Notes: generated by a model from the letters alone, not told the origin. A stretch of DNA of 33,514 bases from JBCCRH01 sp039208045 (GCA_039208045.1 JBCCRH010000008.1:1-33514); one strand, 5' to 3'; positions 23,194 through 31,577 are shown, counted from the stretch's first letter. Numbers and translations: made by a program.

Positions 23194-24630
23194 TTATAAA
23201 TGAATGGGTTGCTCTTCAATGGTCACTAGCACTTGCTCAATGCGGCGTTTATTAACGGATACTATCTTGAATTTAAACGTCTCGAAGCTAGTTGTCGTAT
23301 CTTTTCTTGGAATTTCTCCTAGTAGCTCCAAAATCAGGCCTGCTAACGAATCAGCCTCCCCTTTGATATCATCGAAGGTATTGGTATCTACGCCTATCAC
23401 TCTGCATACATCATTCAGCAGTGTTTTTCCTTCAAACAGATAATTTGCATCATCAATTTTTTTGTATAGCACCTCTGTATCATCATCAAACTCATCTTTA
23501 ATATCTCCGATGATTTCTTCAAGAATATCTTCCAGTGTGACAATCCCAGAACTGCCTCCATACTCATCCACGACAATAGCCATGTGCATGCGATTTTGCT
23601 GAAATTCCTTTAACAGATCGTCTATTTTTTTAGCTTCTGGAACATACATGATATTGGTGCGAATGAGTTCTTGCCACTCAAAAGATGCCTCTTCGTGAAG
23701 ATGCCCTAATAAGTCTTTTACATAAAGAATGCCAGTGACATTATCGAAGTCGTCATCGTATACGGGAATTCTAGAAAAACCAGATTCGCGTACAATCTGT
23801 ATGAGTTCAGTATAGGAAATTCGAAAATCTACTGCGACTACATCCACTCTGGAGCGCATAATCTGTTTGACGGAGACTTCTCCAAACTTGACGATACTCT
23901 TCAATATGTCTACTTCTTCCGGCCGATCGTCATCCTGACTTACTGCCAGTTCAATAGCCTCATCTATATCTTCTCTCAGGGTACCACCCCGACTTGTATT
24001 TGATAAGCGATTTTCAATGGAAACAGTCCAGGTAACTAGAATAAAGCTAAAAGGCTGGAAGAGCCGCATGAGGATGGACAAGGGTTTCGAAGTAATGCGT
24101 GCTAATTGGATATTGTTGAAGCGAGCATATACTTTTGGGGCTATTTCTCCAAATAGTACCAGTAGGGAAGTTACTCCTACAATCGTTATAATATAGCCAA
24201 TGATATCACTAACCACGCTATTCCACTGCAGTGGATCCAGCTGTAGCAGATTACAGATTTGTGTAGCCCATGATTCGAAAAGTGTCTGCGGTAGGAACTT
24301 CTTTTGGAGAAAAAAGGAAACGATGGTAATCGCTACATTAATGAAGTTGTTGCTAATTAATATAGTGGCAAGCAAGCTTCTGGGCTTATCCTTCATGCGC
24401 AGTATTCGAGTAGCGCTGGGAGTATCTTCTTGCTGAAGGTGAAAAATATCGTGAGGTGAAAGAGAAAAGAAGGCTACTTCAGACCCCGATATTAATGCAG
24501 AGCAGATTAGCAAAAGAAGAATACCTAAGATGCCCATTAACAATTCAGGTGTGGAATTGCTCGCCCATAAGAATAAGCTTGGGAGGCTAGATAGAAAATA
24601 ACTCGCAGGTTCAGCTTCCAAAAGGCCCAA
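23194..24630 (-). CDS. gldE: GldE, CBS-domain membrane protein (CorC/HlyC family), TTG start
   Basis: Polytopic membrane protein with cytoplasmic CBS domains, acting with GldD. 478 residues from TTG at 24630. Upstream in frame a stop lies three codons before, and the first ATG (24537) would cut into the first helix region, so a TTG start is the best choice. Order: DUF21/CNNM-like membrane domain (about 30-210; LICSALISGSEVAFFSLSP), two CBS repeats (about 255-375; MRSRVDVVAVDFRIS and MHMAIVVDEYGGSSGIVTLEDILEEI, the latter being the family signature), and a CorC_HlyC C-terminal domain (about 395-475). It lies 22 bp after ssb. Confidence 0.9.
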   Translation of the reverse strand: MGLLEAEPASYFLSSLPSLFLWASNSTPELLMGILGILLLLICSALISGSEVAFFSLSPHDIFHLQQEDTPSATRILRMKDKPRSLLATILISNNFINVAITIVSFFLQKKFLPQTLFESWATQICNLLQLDPLQWNSVVSDIIGYIITIVGVTSLLVLFGEIAPKVYARFNNIQLARITSKPLSILMRLFQPFSFILVTWTVSIENRLSNTSRGGTLREDIDEAIELAVSQDDDRPEEVDILKSIVKFGEVSVKQIMRSRVDVVAVDFRISYTELIQIVRESGFSRIPVYDDDFDNVTGILYVKDLLGHLHEEASFEWQELIRTNIMYVPEAKKIDDLLKEFQQNRMHMAIVVDEYGGSSGIVTLEDILEEIIGDIKDEFDDDTEVLYKKIDDANYLFEGKTLLNDVCRVIGVDTNTFDDIKGEADSLAGLILELLGEIPRKDTTTSFETFKFKIVSVNKRRIEQVLVTIEEQPIHL

Positions 24631-24652
24631 TATTGATTAGCAAATTTGGGTA

Positions 24653-25147
24653 CTAGAACGGCAAATCGTCATCTACTGCCTCGGCAGGGGCACTGCTAGC
24701 GGTAGCAGTAGTGGCACTAGTAGTGGTGCTAGTTGTACTGCTGGTAGTAGTTGAGAAGCTATTCTTTTCATCATCAGCAGAGGGGAAATAGTTGCTACCT
24801 TGGCTCATGCTAGAGCTGCCTTCTTTCTTACTGACAATTCGAAAATAGCTAGCTACCACTTCTGTTGTTTTGCGGTTATTGCCGTCTTGATCTTGCCAGG
24901 TACGATGCGTTAATTTTCCTTCTAAATAGATAGCTAAGCCTTTTTTGAGGTCTCTCTCGGCACGTTCTGCTAGGGTACGCCATAGTACTATGTCGTGCCA
25001 TTCAGTTTGCTTTTGCCACTCTCCACTCTTGTCTTTATAATTTTCATTAGTCGCAATAGAAAACTTAGCTACTACAGCACCATTTTCGAGTCTACGCACT
25101 TCAGGGTCTCTTCCTAAGTTTCCGATTAGTATTACGCGGTTTACCAT
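24653..25147 (-). CDS. ssb: Single-stranded DNA-binding protein
   Basis: Tetrameric protector of single-stranded DNA in replication and repair. 164 residues. The OB fold covers about 1-105 (MVNRVILIGNLGRDPEVR, WHDIVLWRTLAERAERDLKKG, IYLEGKLTHRTWQDQDGNNR). The partner-binding acidic tip is DDDLPF at the end. The linker between them (about 110-155) is Ser/Thr/Ala-rich (long STTS/TTT stretches) rather than the Gly/Gln-rich linker of E. coli. It lies between mutY (14 bp upstream) and gldE, in the conserved mutY-ssb-gldE-gldD order. Confidence 0.97.
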   Translation of the reverse strand: MVNRVILIGNLGRDPEVRRLENGAVVAKFSIATNENYKDKSGEWQKQTEWHDIVLWRTLAERAERDLKKGLAIYLEGKLTHRTWQDQDGNNRKTTEVVASYFRIVSKKEGSSSMSQGSNYFPSADDEKNSFSTTTSSTTSTTTSATTATASSAPAEAVDDDLPF

Positions 25148-25161
25148 TTATTTCGTTGATT

Positions 25162-26256
25162 TTATAGATTTAAATATAACGATTTATCGTTTAAATACCA
25201 ATCGATAATTTTTGGAAAAGCAAATTTAGTCAAGTTTTCCTGTTCAATACTTATGAGCTGATTTGAATGTTTTGGGAGGATATCCTGAAGCGTAATTTTC
25301 CAGAAAAGCGCGTGGATATTTTGGTGACTGAGTGTTTGGCGGAATGGTCTAGACTTTTCTATGGTGCTGTGGGTAAAAGCTCCTAAGTCACTCAGTTGAT
25401 GTGTTGCATGGAGCAGTTCCTCTCTTTCAATATCCAATGTTTTCAATTCGATTAATGGAAATTCATAGAGTTGTTGCCAGACATCCTTTTTGCGCCGCTG
25501 TTGAATGAGCGTGTTGCCATCCGCTTCAAAAACTAGGTAGTGGAAATATCTATCTCGCTTTTTTAGTTTCTTGGCTTTTACCGGAAATTTTTTTACCGAT
25601 TGGGTCAAATGGGCTTGGCATTGATCTTGAAACGGACACTTGGGGCAGCTTGGACTTTTAGGTACACACTGTAGTGCCCCAAAATCCATCATGGCCTGAT
25701 TGTACGCTGCCGCTCTGTCGTTGGGGAGTAACTCTTGGGCAATTTGTGCAAATGCCTTTTTCCCCAGAGTACTATCAATAGGAAGATCAATCCCCAATAT
25801 CCGGCTCAATACCCGATAGACATTTCCATCCACCACCGCAAAGGGTAAATCAAATGCAAAGGACGCAATTGCAGCAGCCGTGTAAGGGCCGACTCCTTTC
25901 AGTTTGGAAATTTCTTTATGCGTATTTGGAAAGACACCACTTAGCTCAGTACTAATATACTTTGCAGTAAAATGTAGATTTCGGGCACGCGAATAGTAAC
26001 CAAGCCCTTCCCAAAGTTTTAGTACTTCATCTTCTGATGCCTCTGCTAAATCATCGACAGTGGGGAAACGATTTACAAATCGCTCGAAGTAAGGGAGTCC
26101 TTGCTCTACTCTAGTCTGTTGTAGAATAATTTCTGATAGCCAGATGAAATAGGGATTTTTAATACCTTTCCAGGGCATAGGGCGATCAATCTGTTGCCCC
26201 CAATTTAGAAGTTGTTCTCGAAAATCTTCAATAGCAGCTCTATTCCACGATAGCAT
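25162..26256 (-). CDS. mutY: A/G-specific adenine DNA glycosylase
   Basis: Removes adenine mispaired with 8-oxoguanine. 364 residues. The HhH-GPD core includes MPWKGIKNPYFIWLSEIILQQT with catalytic Glu42, the hairpin-helix LKGVGPYTAAAIASF and VVDGNVYRVLSRI, and YNQAMMDFGALQC. The 4Fe-4S loop is C-x6-C-x2-C-x5-C (CVPKSPSCPKCPFQDQC). The C-terminal NUDIX-like 8-oxoG recognition domain is at about 235-355. The ATG at 26256 is only 14 nt after the U-run of the terminator behind the ECF sigma gene, so there is little room for a promoter of its own. First gene of the mutY-ssb-gldE-orf-gldD run. Confidence 0.96.
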   Translation of the reverse strand: MLSWNRAAIEDFREQLLNWGQQIDRPMPWKGIKNPYFIWLSEIILQQTRVEQGLPYFERFVNRFPTVDDLAEASEDEVLKLWEGLGYYSRARNLHFTAKYISTELSGVFPNTHKEISKLKGVGPYTAAAIASFAFDLPFAVVDGNVYRVLSRILGIDLPIDSTLGKKAFAQIAQELLPNDRAAAYNQAMMDFGALQCVPKSPSCPKCPFQDQCQAHLTQSVKKFPVKAKKLKKRDRYFHYLVFEADGNTLIQQRRKKDVWQQLYEFPLIELKTLDIEREELLHATHQLSDLGAFTHSTIEKSRPFRQTLSHQNIHALFWKITLQDILPKHSNQLISIEQENLTKFAFPKIIDWYLNDKSLYLNL

Positions 26257-26270
26257 ACAAGTAGCTTATA

Positions 26271-26310
26271 AAAAAACAAATGGCAGTATCACTCGTTGGA
26301 TACTGCCATT
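26271..26310 (-). terminator. Terminator after the ECF sigma gene, just before mutY
   Basis: GATACTGCCATT (26310-26299 read on the minus strand as AATGGCAGTATC) pairs with 26290-26279 over a perfect 12-bp stem, followed by TGTTTTTT. The mutY ATG follows 14 nt after the U-run, so partial read-through (attenuation) may feed mutY. Confidence 0.85.
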
Positions 26311-26351
26311 AAACCTTCCTAAATATAGTTCAATCAAGACTGTTCTTAGTA

Positions 26352-26900
26352 CTATGCGCTACGCTTACGGCCTCTGTTTCCTAGCTCGCTAATACTGCTG
26401 TAGCGCTTATTAATCTTTTCTTTCAATTCTTTTCTAGCAAAGAAAATACGACTTTTAACAGTGCCCAGTGGTAAATCTAGGTGATCTGCAATCTCCTGAT
26501 ACTTGTGGCCACGATAATGCATGAGGAAAGGAATTTTGATACTGTTATCTAATTCTTCAATCATTTTGGTTAGCTCTTTCATCATGATATTGGATTCGGC
26601 ACCATTTGAAATTACAACACTGCCGGAATTGATATAGAAAAGATTATCGGTGGAGTCCATGATAGTATTCGCTTTCGCTTTCTTTCTATAGTTGTTTATG
26701 AAAATATTTTTCATAATCGTGAAAAGCCAAGCTTTAAAATTAGTACCTGGACGAAACTTCTCTCGGTTGGTCATTGCTCTGTATGCAGTCTCCTGAAACA
26801 GATCTTTTGCGTCTTCTGCATTCTTCGTTAGAGTATAAGCAAACGAATGGAGCAGCGTAGACATTTGGTCGAATTTGCTATAAAACTCTGGTTGAGACAT
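26352..26900 (-). CDS. ECF-type RNA polymerase sigma factor
   Basis: 182-residue sigma-70 family factor. Region 2 covers about 10-80: TLLHSFAYTLTKNAEDAKDLFQETAYRAMTNREKF, then NFKAWLFTIMKNIFINNYRK. Region 4 covers about 118-170: FLMHYRGHKYQEIADHL, with the recognition helix LPLGTVKSRIFFARKEL. No anti-sigma gene is adjacent, and there is no C-terminal extension. ECF factors of this general type are conserved in Bacteroidota; the regulon is unknown. A -7-like element and several TTTTGTTTA motifs lie upstream, one of them about 10 nt before the ATG, which may indicate autoregulation. A terminator follows. Confidence 0.93.
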   Translation of the reverse strand: MSQPEFYSKFDQMSTLLHSFAYTLTKNAEDAKDLFQETAYRAMTNREKFRPGTNFKAWLFTIMKNIFINNYRKKAKANTIMDSTDNLFYINSGSVVISNGAESNIMMKELTKMIEELDNSIKIPFLMHYRGHKYQEIADHLDLPLGTVKSRIFFARKELKEKINKRYSSISELGNRGRKRSA

Positions 26901-26909
26901 CGCTAGTGG

Positions 26910-27252
26910 TTTTGTTTAGTAGATAACTTCTTTGTTGTTGAAACAAATATACTTAAAAGTTAAACAAAACGAAATTATTTTTTCCTATTGAACCTTATAG
27001 AGTATGAATTTGAGCATTATCACTGTTTAAACTTTAGTTATATAGTTCTGATTATTAGTGTGTTGCGATGGAAGTGTCTTTTTTTGTATAAATACTAAAA
27101 TTTCAAAAAAAAATGAAAGGTGAAGTGTTTTGTTTAGACTTTGAAGGGCTGCTACTTAAACAAAATAGGCGAAAAAGCAGCTTTTACGGCTAAGATGAAG
27201 TAGATATTGGTCGATTTATCGCCAATAAATAGTCAATGCAGGATTTTGTTTA
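26910..27252. promoter_or_regulatory. Five copies of TTTTGTTTA as three inverted pairs
   Basis: In the 367-bp gene-free stretch upstream of the ECF sigma gene and downstream of lptG, TTTTGTTTA occurs at 26910-26918, 27128-27136 and 27244-27252, and its reverse complement TAAACAAAA at 26961-26969 and 27157-27165. They form two inverted pairs (42-bp and 20-bp spacers), and the last copy lies in a compact palindrome (ATTTTGTT-t-AACAAAAT, 27243-27259). Nothing else was seen in this gap apart from a -7-like element. Confidence 0.5.
26944..26951 (-). promoter_or_regulatory. Probable -7 element of the ECF sigma gene
   Basis: TATATTTG on the minus strand, 44-51 bp before the ATG. The nearest TTTG upstream is in the TTTTGTTTA copy at 26969-26961, 13 bp away, shorter than the usual spacer. 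Confidence 0.45.
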
Positions 27253-27267
27253 ACAAAATGTGTAAGC

Positions 27268-28356
27268 CTACTTTTGAGCGTTGGCGATGAGGTATGCAGC
27301 CACAACAGAAAAGACTAGGTTGGGCAGCCAAATGCCTAACAGAACAGGTATGGCTTGGCCAGCAGCAAAGACTACTGCAAAGCGGGACAGGAAAATAAAG
27401 ATAGCGCCAAGGCCAACTCCCATGGCTAAATGCAAGCCGATTCCTCCCCTAACTTTTCGAGAAGCGATAGACATTCCAATAAGGGTGAGAATAAAAATGG
27501 TGAATGCCTCTGCTGTTCGGCGATGGAGTTCGATCTCGTATTTTTGGGTATTTCCCACTCCCCTTGTGCGCTGCAGGTTGATATGCCGCCGTAGTTGGGG
27601 AGTAGTCATCATAAGGTGTTGCTCTTTATAATCCACAAAATCGTAGGGCGTTAGATTAAAGGTAGTATCCATACTTTTACCTTTACCTAATAGCAATGAC
27701 TCATTTACCTCATTGAATGTTCGGATTTCGTAGTTTTTCAAGCGCCACTTATTGGGTTCTCCTCGCCACTCGGCAGTACTTGCCTTTAAGAGGTATACGA
27801 GCTCGTCATTTTCGAATCGTTCTAAGCGAAATTTTCGAGCAGTACTATCCCGTTTTCTAAAAAAGTTAACATAGACTTTAGTATCTGGCGAAACGAACAT
27901 ATGTACATCTCTGGTTTTCCCTTTGTCGTTATCTTTCCAGATGTAGGTATGTACTATATCAAGTCGAGCTTTGTTGCCTTTTGGAATGAAGTAGTGATTG
28001 CCGACTAGGTGCAAGCCTGAAACGATGCCTGCTGATATCAGGTAGGGTACCATGAAACGCTGAAAACTTACCCCTGCATTGAAAATAGAGATAATCTCAG
28101 AGTTGTAGGCCATACGGGAAGTAAAAAAAATTACAGCAATGAGTGTGAATAGTGGCCAGAGCAGCCCATCCATATGTAGGATGAAATTGGGGTAGTAATC
28201 AATTACAATTTCTTTAATTGTGATTGGCTCTTCAATAAACTTCTCCACTTTTTCACTAAAGTCAATGATGACAGAAATCATAGTGAAGATCAGAACCGTA
28301 AAGAAAAAGGTTCGCAAAAATTTCCCGATAATGTACTGATCAAGTTTCTTTAGCAT
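27268..28356 (-). CDS. LptF/LptG-family permease (YjgP/YjgQ), LptG-like
   Basis: Inner-membrane subunit of the lipopolysaccharide exporter LptBFGC. 362 residues from the ATG at 28356 (MLKKLDQYIIGKFLRTFFFTV); an earlier TTG at 28362 is less likely. Three N-terminal helices cover about 12-35, 55-80 and 98-120, then a periplasmic beta-jellyroll (about 130-270), then three C-terminal helices (about 283-362; EAFTIFILTLIGMSIASRKVRGG and LAMGVGLGAIFIFLSRFAVVF). These match the family. Only one such gene is in the window; a partner elsewhere is expected. It is the last gene of the SPOR-rodA-tgt-lptG run, 57 bp after tgt. Confidence 0.9.
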   Translation of the reverse strand: MLKKLDQYIIGKFLRTFFFTVLIFTMISVIIDFSEKVEKFIEEPITIKEIVIDYYPNFILHMDGLLWPLFTLIAVIFFTSRMAYNSEIISIFNAGVSFQRFMVPYLISAGIVSGLHLVGNHYFIPKGNKARLDIVHTYIWKDNDKGKTRDVHMFVSPDTKVYVNFFRKRDSTARKFRLERFENDELVYLLKASTAEWRGEPNKWRLKNYEIRTFNEVNESLLLGKGKSMDTTFNLTPYDFVDYKEQHLMMTTPQLRRHINLQRTRGVGNTQKYEIELHRRTAEAFTIFILTLIGMSIASRKVRGGIGLHLAMGVGLGAIFIFLSRFAVVFAAGQAIPVLLGIWLPNLVFSVVAAYLIANAQK

Positions 28357-28413
28357 ACACAATTAAGCGGCCGTTACAAATAGGAAACGAAGATACTAGC
28401 GAATTGCTTTATT

Positions 28414-29547
28414 TTACAAGCGTCTTTGCAATTCTTTAACCATACTGTCCTTCCAGCTCAGATAATCGCCTGCTTCGATATGTGTGCGAGCTTCTCCCAT
28501 CAGCCATAGGTAAAAGGCTAAATTATGTATACTGGCAATTTGTGCAGCCAATAATTCTTTAGTCTGAAACAGATGCCTGACATAAGCTTTGGAGTAGAAA
28601 TTACTAGTCGGGCAGGGGCCACCTTCATCCAGAGGGCTAAAGTCATCCTTCCATTTTGCATTTCGCATATTCATAATGCCATGCCGGGTGTAGAGCATAC
28701 CGTGTCGGGCGTTGCGCGTAGGTAGTACACAATCGAACATATCAACTCCCAGGGCGATACATTCCAGCAGGTTATCAGGTGTACCAACTCCCATTAAATA
28801 GCGTGGCTTATCTTTTGGTAATACCTGGCAGACCACATCCGTCATCGCATACATATCCTCGGCAGGCTCCCCTACCGATAAACCACCAATGGCGTTGGCA
28901 GGTCGATCAAAGCTGGCAATCACTTCTGCTGATGCTACCCGCAGATCCTCATAGGTGCTGCCTTGCACAATGGGAAAGAGGGTTTGTTCATAATTATAGA
29001 TAGACGAATGGGCATCAAAGTGGTCGCAACAACGCTTTAACCAACGATGCGTCATTTCCATCGATTTTTTAGCATATTGATATTCACAGGGGAACGGCGT
29101 ACACTCATCAAATGCCATAATAATATCTCCCCCAATGCTCCGCTGAATATCTATTGCCCGCTCTGGACTAAAAAAGTGCTTAGAACCATCGATATGAGAG
29201 GTGAAGTTGACGCCCTCCTCGGTAATCTTTCGGGTATTGCTCAGTGAGTACACTTGGTAGCCGCCACTATCGGTAAGAATGGGTTTATCCCATCCATTAA
29301 AGCGGTGTAAGCCACCAGCTTTCTCCAAAATCTCAATTCCAGGCCGCAAAAACAGATGATACGTATTACCCAAAATGATTTGAGCTTTTATATCCTCTTT
29401 TAGCTCCCGCTGGTGTACCCCTTTCACAGTGCCAGCAGTACCCACCGGCATGAAGATAGGCGTCTGGATAGTACCGTGGTCAGTTTCAATGGTACCTGTT
29501 CTTGCTGCACAGTTGGGTGCTTGCGCTAAAATTTCAAAGTTAAACAT
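28414..29547 (-). CDS. tgt: tRNA-guanine transglycosylase without the canonical zinc cysteines
   Basis: Exchanges G34 of GUN-anticodon tRNAs for preQ1 on the way to queuosine. 377 residues from the ATG at 29547; an upstream codon (29568) would extend into rodA. Motifs: TPIFMPVGTAGTVKGV, ILTDSGGYQVYSL (active-site Asp), AFDECTPFPCEY, GGLSVGEP, and FDCVLPTRNARHGMLY (nucleophile Asp). Where E. coli has the C-x-C-x2-C zinc site followed by NYSRAY, this protein reads GPCPTSNFYSKAY, so at most one of the three Cys is present; the distal His (SIHNL) remains. From memory, Bacteroidota enzymes commonly lack this site. Its start overlaps the rodA stop by 8 nt. Confidence 0.95.
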   Translation of the reverse strand: MFNFEILAQAPNCAARTGTIETDHGTIQTPIFMPVGTAGTVKGVHQRELKEDIKAQIILGNTYHLFLRPGIEILEKAGGLHRFNGWDKPILTDSGGYQVYSLSNTRKITEEGVNFTSHIDGSKHFFSPERAIDIQRSIGGDIIMAFDECTPFPCEYQYAKKSMEMTHRWLKRCCDHFDAHSSIYNYEQTLFPIVQGSTYEDLRVASAEVIASFDRPANAIGGLSVGEPAEDMYAMTDVVCQVLPKDKPRYLMGVGTPDNLLECIALGVDMFDCVLPTRNARHGMLYTRHGIMNMRNAKWKDDFSPLDEGGPCPTSNFYSKAYVRHLFQTKELLAAQIASIHNLAFYLWLMGEARTHIEAGDYLSWKDSMVKELQRRL

Positions 29548-30958
29548 AGCGGAAACGGTTACTATCAATCTTCAGAAGAACAGCAATCATAATGGTGAAG
29601 CCAATCAGAGAAGACCCACCTTTACTAATCATCGGTAAAGGAATACCGATAATGGGCATGAGACCCATCGTCATACCTATATTAATAAAGACGTGAATAA
29701 ATAAAATTCCAGCAACAGCGTAGGCATAGGTTCGGGCAAAGCTCGATCGTTGGCGCTCTGCAATAATGGTAATGCGCAGCATGAGTAAAAAGAACAGACC
29801 AATAATGCCAAGGCTACCAACAAAACCCTGTTCTTCACCCACTGTGCAGAAAATAAAGTCAGTAGTTTGCTCTGGTACATAGTTAAGCTTGGTCATCGTA
29901 CCTTTTAAGAATCCTTTGCCTTGAAGCCCGCCAGAGCTAATGGCCATTTTTGATTGTACTACATTGTAAAGTGCAGCCTTATCGCACTTATCAGGGCGAA
30001 GCCACGCATTGATCCTATTTTGTTGGTGGGGTTGGAGTACTTCATTGAAAAAATAGTTGGAGGCAAAAGCAAGGCCTATGCCTACTACGATGGTGATACT
30101 CATGAGCTGAATCAGCTTTGCCTTTCGATTCCAAAATAAATAAGTACCCATCCCGAGGAGGGCCAACGTAATAGCTCCTAAAACAGGAAGGATATAACTT
30201 TTATCGACTACTTCAACTAAATAAATGGCCAGGCCAGCAAACGCTAAACTACCCAGCAACCAATAGTTACGCGCCTTGAAATTCGCAGCCAATACGAGTA
30301 GCCCCAGCAGCCCTAGCCCACCAGCAATCCACAATGGATTAGCGATAAGACCTAAGATCAGAATAGTAGCCAAATAAAAACCAACGAGGTAATAGTAAGA
30401 AGATAAGCCTTCGCGATACAACACCACTAAAAAGGAGATAAAAACTAAAGCTGAACCTGCATCTGGTTGCATCATAATTAATACCATTGGTGTCAATAGT
30501 AAAGCAGCAACGGTCAGCTGAGAGCGTAGGTTTTTAAGGTCAGTATTAAAGGCGGAGAGGTAGGCTGAAATAGCCAAGGCTGTTCCAAATTTTGCTAGTT
30601 CTGAGGGTTGAAAAGAGAAAGAGCCAAAAGAATACCAAGAGGTAGCCCCCTTAATAGTGACTCCAAAAAAGAGCACCCCGAGCAGCAGCAACATGGAGCC
30701 TGCATATAAAGGATAGGCAAAGGTTTGCCAAAATTTCCAGTCGATTAACAAAATAAAGATGAAAATGAAGGTGCAAATTCCAATCCAAATAGACTGCTTG
30801 CCAGCAGGGGTTGTCAAGAAGCCCGATAGCCCTCCTCGATAGCCTTCGTTAAAGCCTACGGTGTAGATCATTAGCCAGCCAATGGCGACTAAGCCCAAGA
30901 AAATAGAAAAGGTAATAAGATCGAAATTGACTAGACCCGCCGGATTCCTTTCGCGCAT
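29540..30958 (-). CDS. rodA: Rod shape-determining SEDS glycosyltransferase RodA
   Basis: Polymerises peptidoglycan glycan strands from lipid II with its PBP2 partner during elongation. 472 residues, longer than E. coli RodA (370), with an insertion of extra hydrophobic helices around 205-300. Landmarks are FFGVTIKGATSWYSFGSFSFQPSELAKF (about 97-125), MMQPDAGSALVFI, the catalytic-loop Asp in NYVPEQTTDFIFCTVGEEQGF, and the C-terminal GIPLPMISKGGSSL. An expanded RodA of this size is common in Bacteroidota. It starts 9 bp after the SPOR protein gene and overlaps tgt. Confidence 0.95.
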   Translation of the reverse strand: MRERNPAGLVNFDLITFSIFLGLVAIGWLMIYTVGFNEGYRGGLSGFLTTPAGKQSIWIGICTFIFIFILLIDWKFWQTFAYPLYAGSMLLLLGVLFFGVTIKGATSWYSFGSFSFQPSELAKFGTALAISAYLSAFNTDLKNLRSQLTVAALLLTPMVLIMMQPDAGSALVFISFLVVLYREGLSSYYYLVGFYLATILILGLIANPLWIAGGLGLLGLLVLAANFKARNYWLLGSLAFAGLAIYLVEVVDKSYILPVLGAITLALLGMGTYLFWNRKAKLIQLMSITIVVGIGLAFASNYFFNEVLQPHQQNRINAWLRPDKCDKAALYNVVQSKMAISSGGLQGKGFLKGTMTKLNYVPEQTTDFIFCTVGEEQGFVGSLGIIGLFFLLMLRITIIAERQRSSFARTYAYAVAGILFIHVFINIGMTMGLMPIIGIPLPMISKGGSSLIGFTIMIAVLLKIDSNRFRYV

Positions 30959-30967
30959 TGGTTATAT

Positions 30968-31372
30968 TTAATAGGTACCTATCAATTCCTCCGCCCGAAT
31001 CGCTCGATCTGCCGCCAAATAGGCGCGAGGATAATCGCGCTTAAGAATGTGGAGTAGTCGTAGGGCTTCCAGTCTGGTAGAGAAAGCTCCCGCGCGTAGC
31101 TTGTAGTATGGCTTACTATGTACCCAATCTACTGGAATATTTGGATAGCGATAGCGAAAACCTTGCTTTACGCTTTCCACTCTTTGTCGATCTGGCGTAG
31201 CAAGAATCTGTATCCGATAGCCGGATAGGCTTTGCTGTTCATTATTTTGATTGACGAATGCTTCCATCATACGGGTGATTGCAGGTTCTTCTGTAATCTG
31301 TATATTCTGAGCTGCCACAGGCAGACTCCAAAAGATAAAGGAAACAAGTACAACAAGAAAGGTACGAATCAT
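30968..31372 (-). CDS. SPOR-domain exported protein
   Basis: 134 residues with a signal peptide (MIRTFLVVLVSFIFWSLPVAAQ) and a C-terminal SPOR domain (about 48-120: LSGYRIQILATPDRQRVESV, VDWVHSKPYYKLRAGAFSTRLEALRLLHILKRDYPRAYLA). SPOR domains bind denuded glycan strands at septa. The protein is periplasmic or loosely wall-associated. It heads the minus-strand run with rodA (9 bp gap), fitting a wall-related job. It is divergent from the H1/phasin-like gene across 205 bp. Confidence 0.92.
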   Translation of the reverse strand: MIRTFLVVLVSFIFWSLPVAAQNIQITEEPAITRMMEAFVNQNNEQQSLSGYRIQILATPDRQRVESVKQGFRYRYPNIPVDWVHSKPYYKLRAGAFSTRLEALRLLHILKRDYPRAYLAADRAIRAEELIGTY

Positions 31373-31471
31373 CCGAATGTGTTTTGCGTTAAAATTGAAA
31401 GATAAAGATACGGCCTACAACTTGTAATGCAAAACCTTGCAATAGGGGTTCATGATCAGAAAAAAATTACC

Positions 31472-31517
31472 TGTAACTCCCTTGTAACTCATCTGTAACT
31501 ACCCCCCTGTATATTTG
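31472..31517 (+). promoter_or_regulatory. Promoter with triple TGTAACT array (Pho-box-like)
   Basis: The -7 element TATATTTG is at 31510-31517. Immediately upstream, TGTAACT occurs exactly at 31472-31478, 31483-31489 and 31494-31500, a strict 11-bp period (7-bp unit, 4-bp spacer), occupying the place of a -33 element. This geometry is that of PhoB/OmpR-family response-regulator sites; E. coli Pho boxes are CTGTCAT-type units with the same 11-bp spacing. The regulator is not in the window. Confidence 0.6.
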
Positions 31518-31577
31518 TATCGTAATTAATAAACAAGTTAATACAATTACATTAATCCAATTTAAATCGAAAATAAA

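Noticed and set aside
31472..31500. Start of a CRISPR array (regular TGTAACT repeats)
   Set aside because: Units of 7 bp with 4-bp spacers, only three copies, directly at a promoter: an operator array, not CRISPR.
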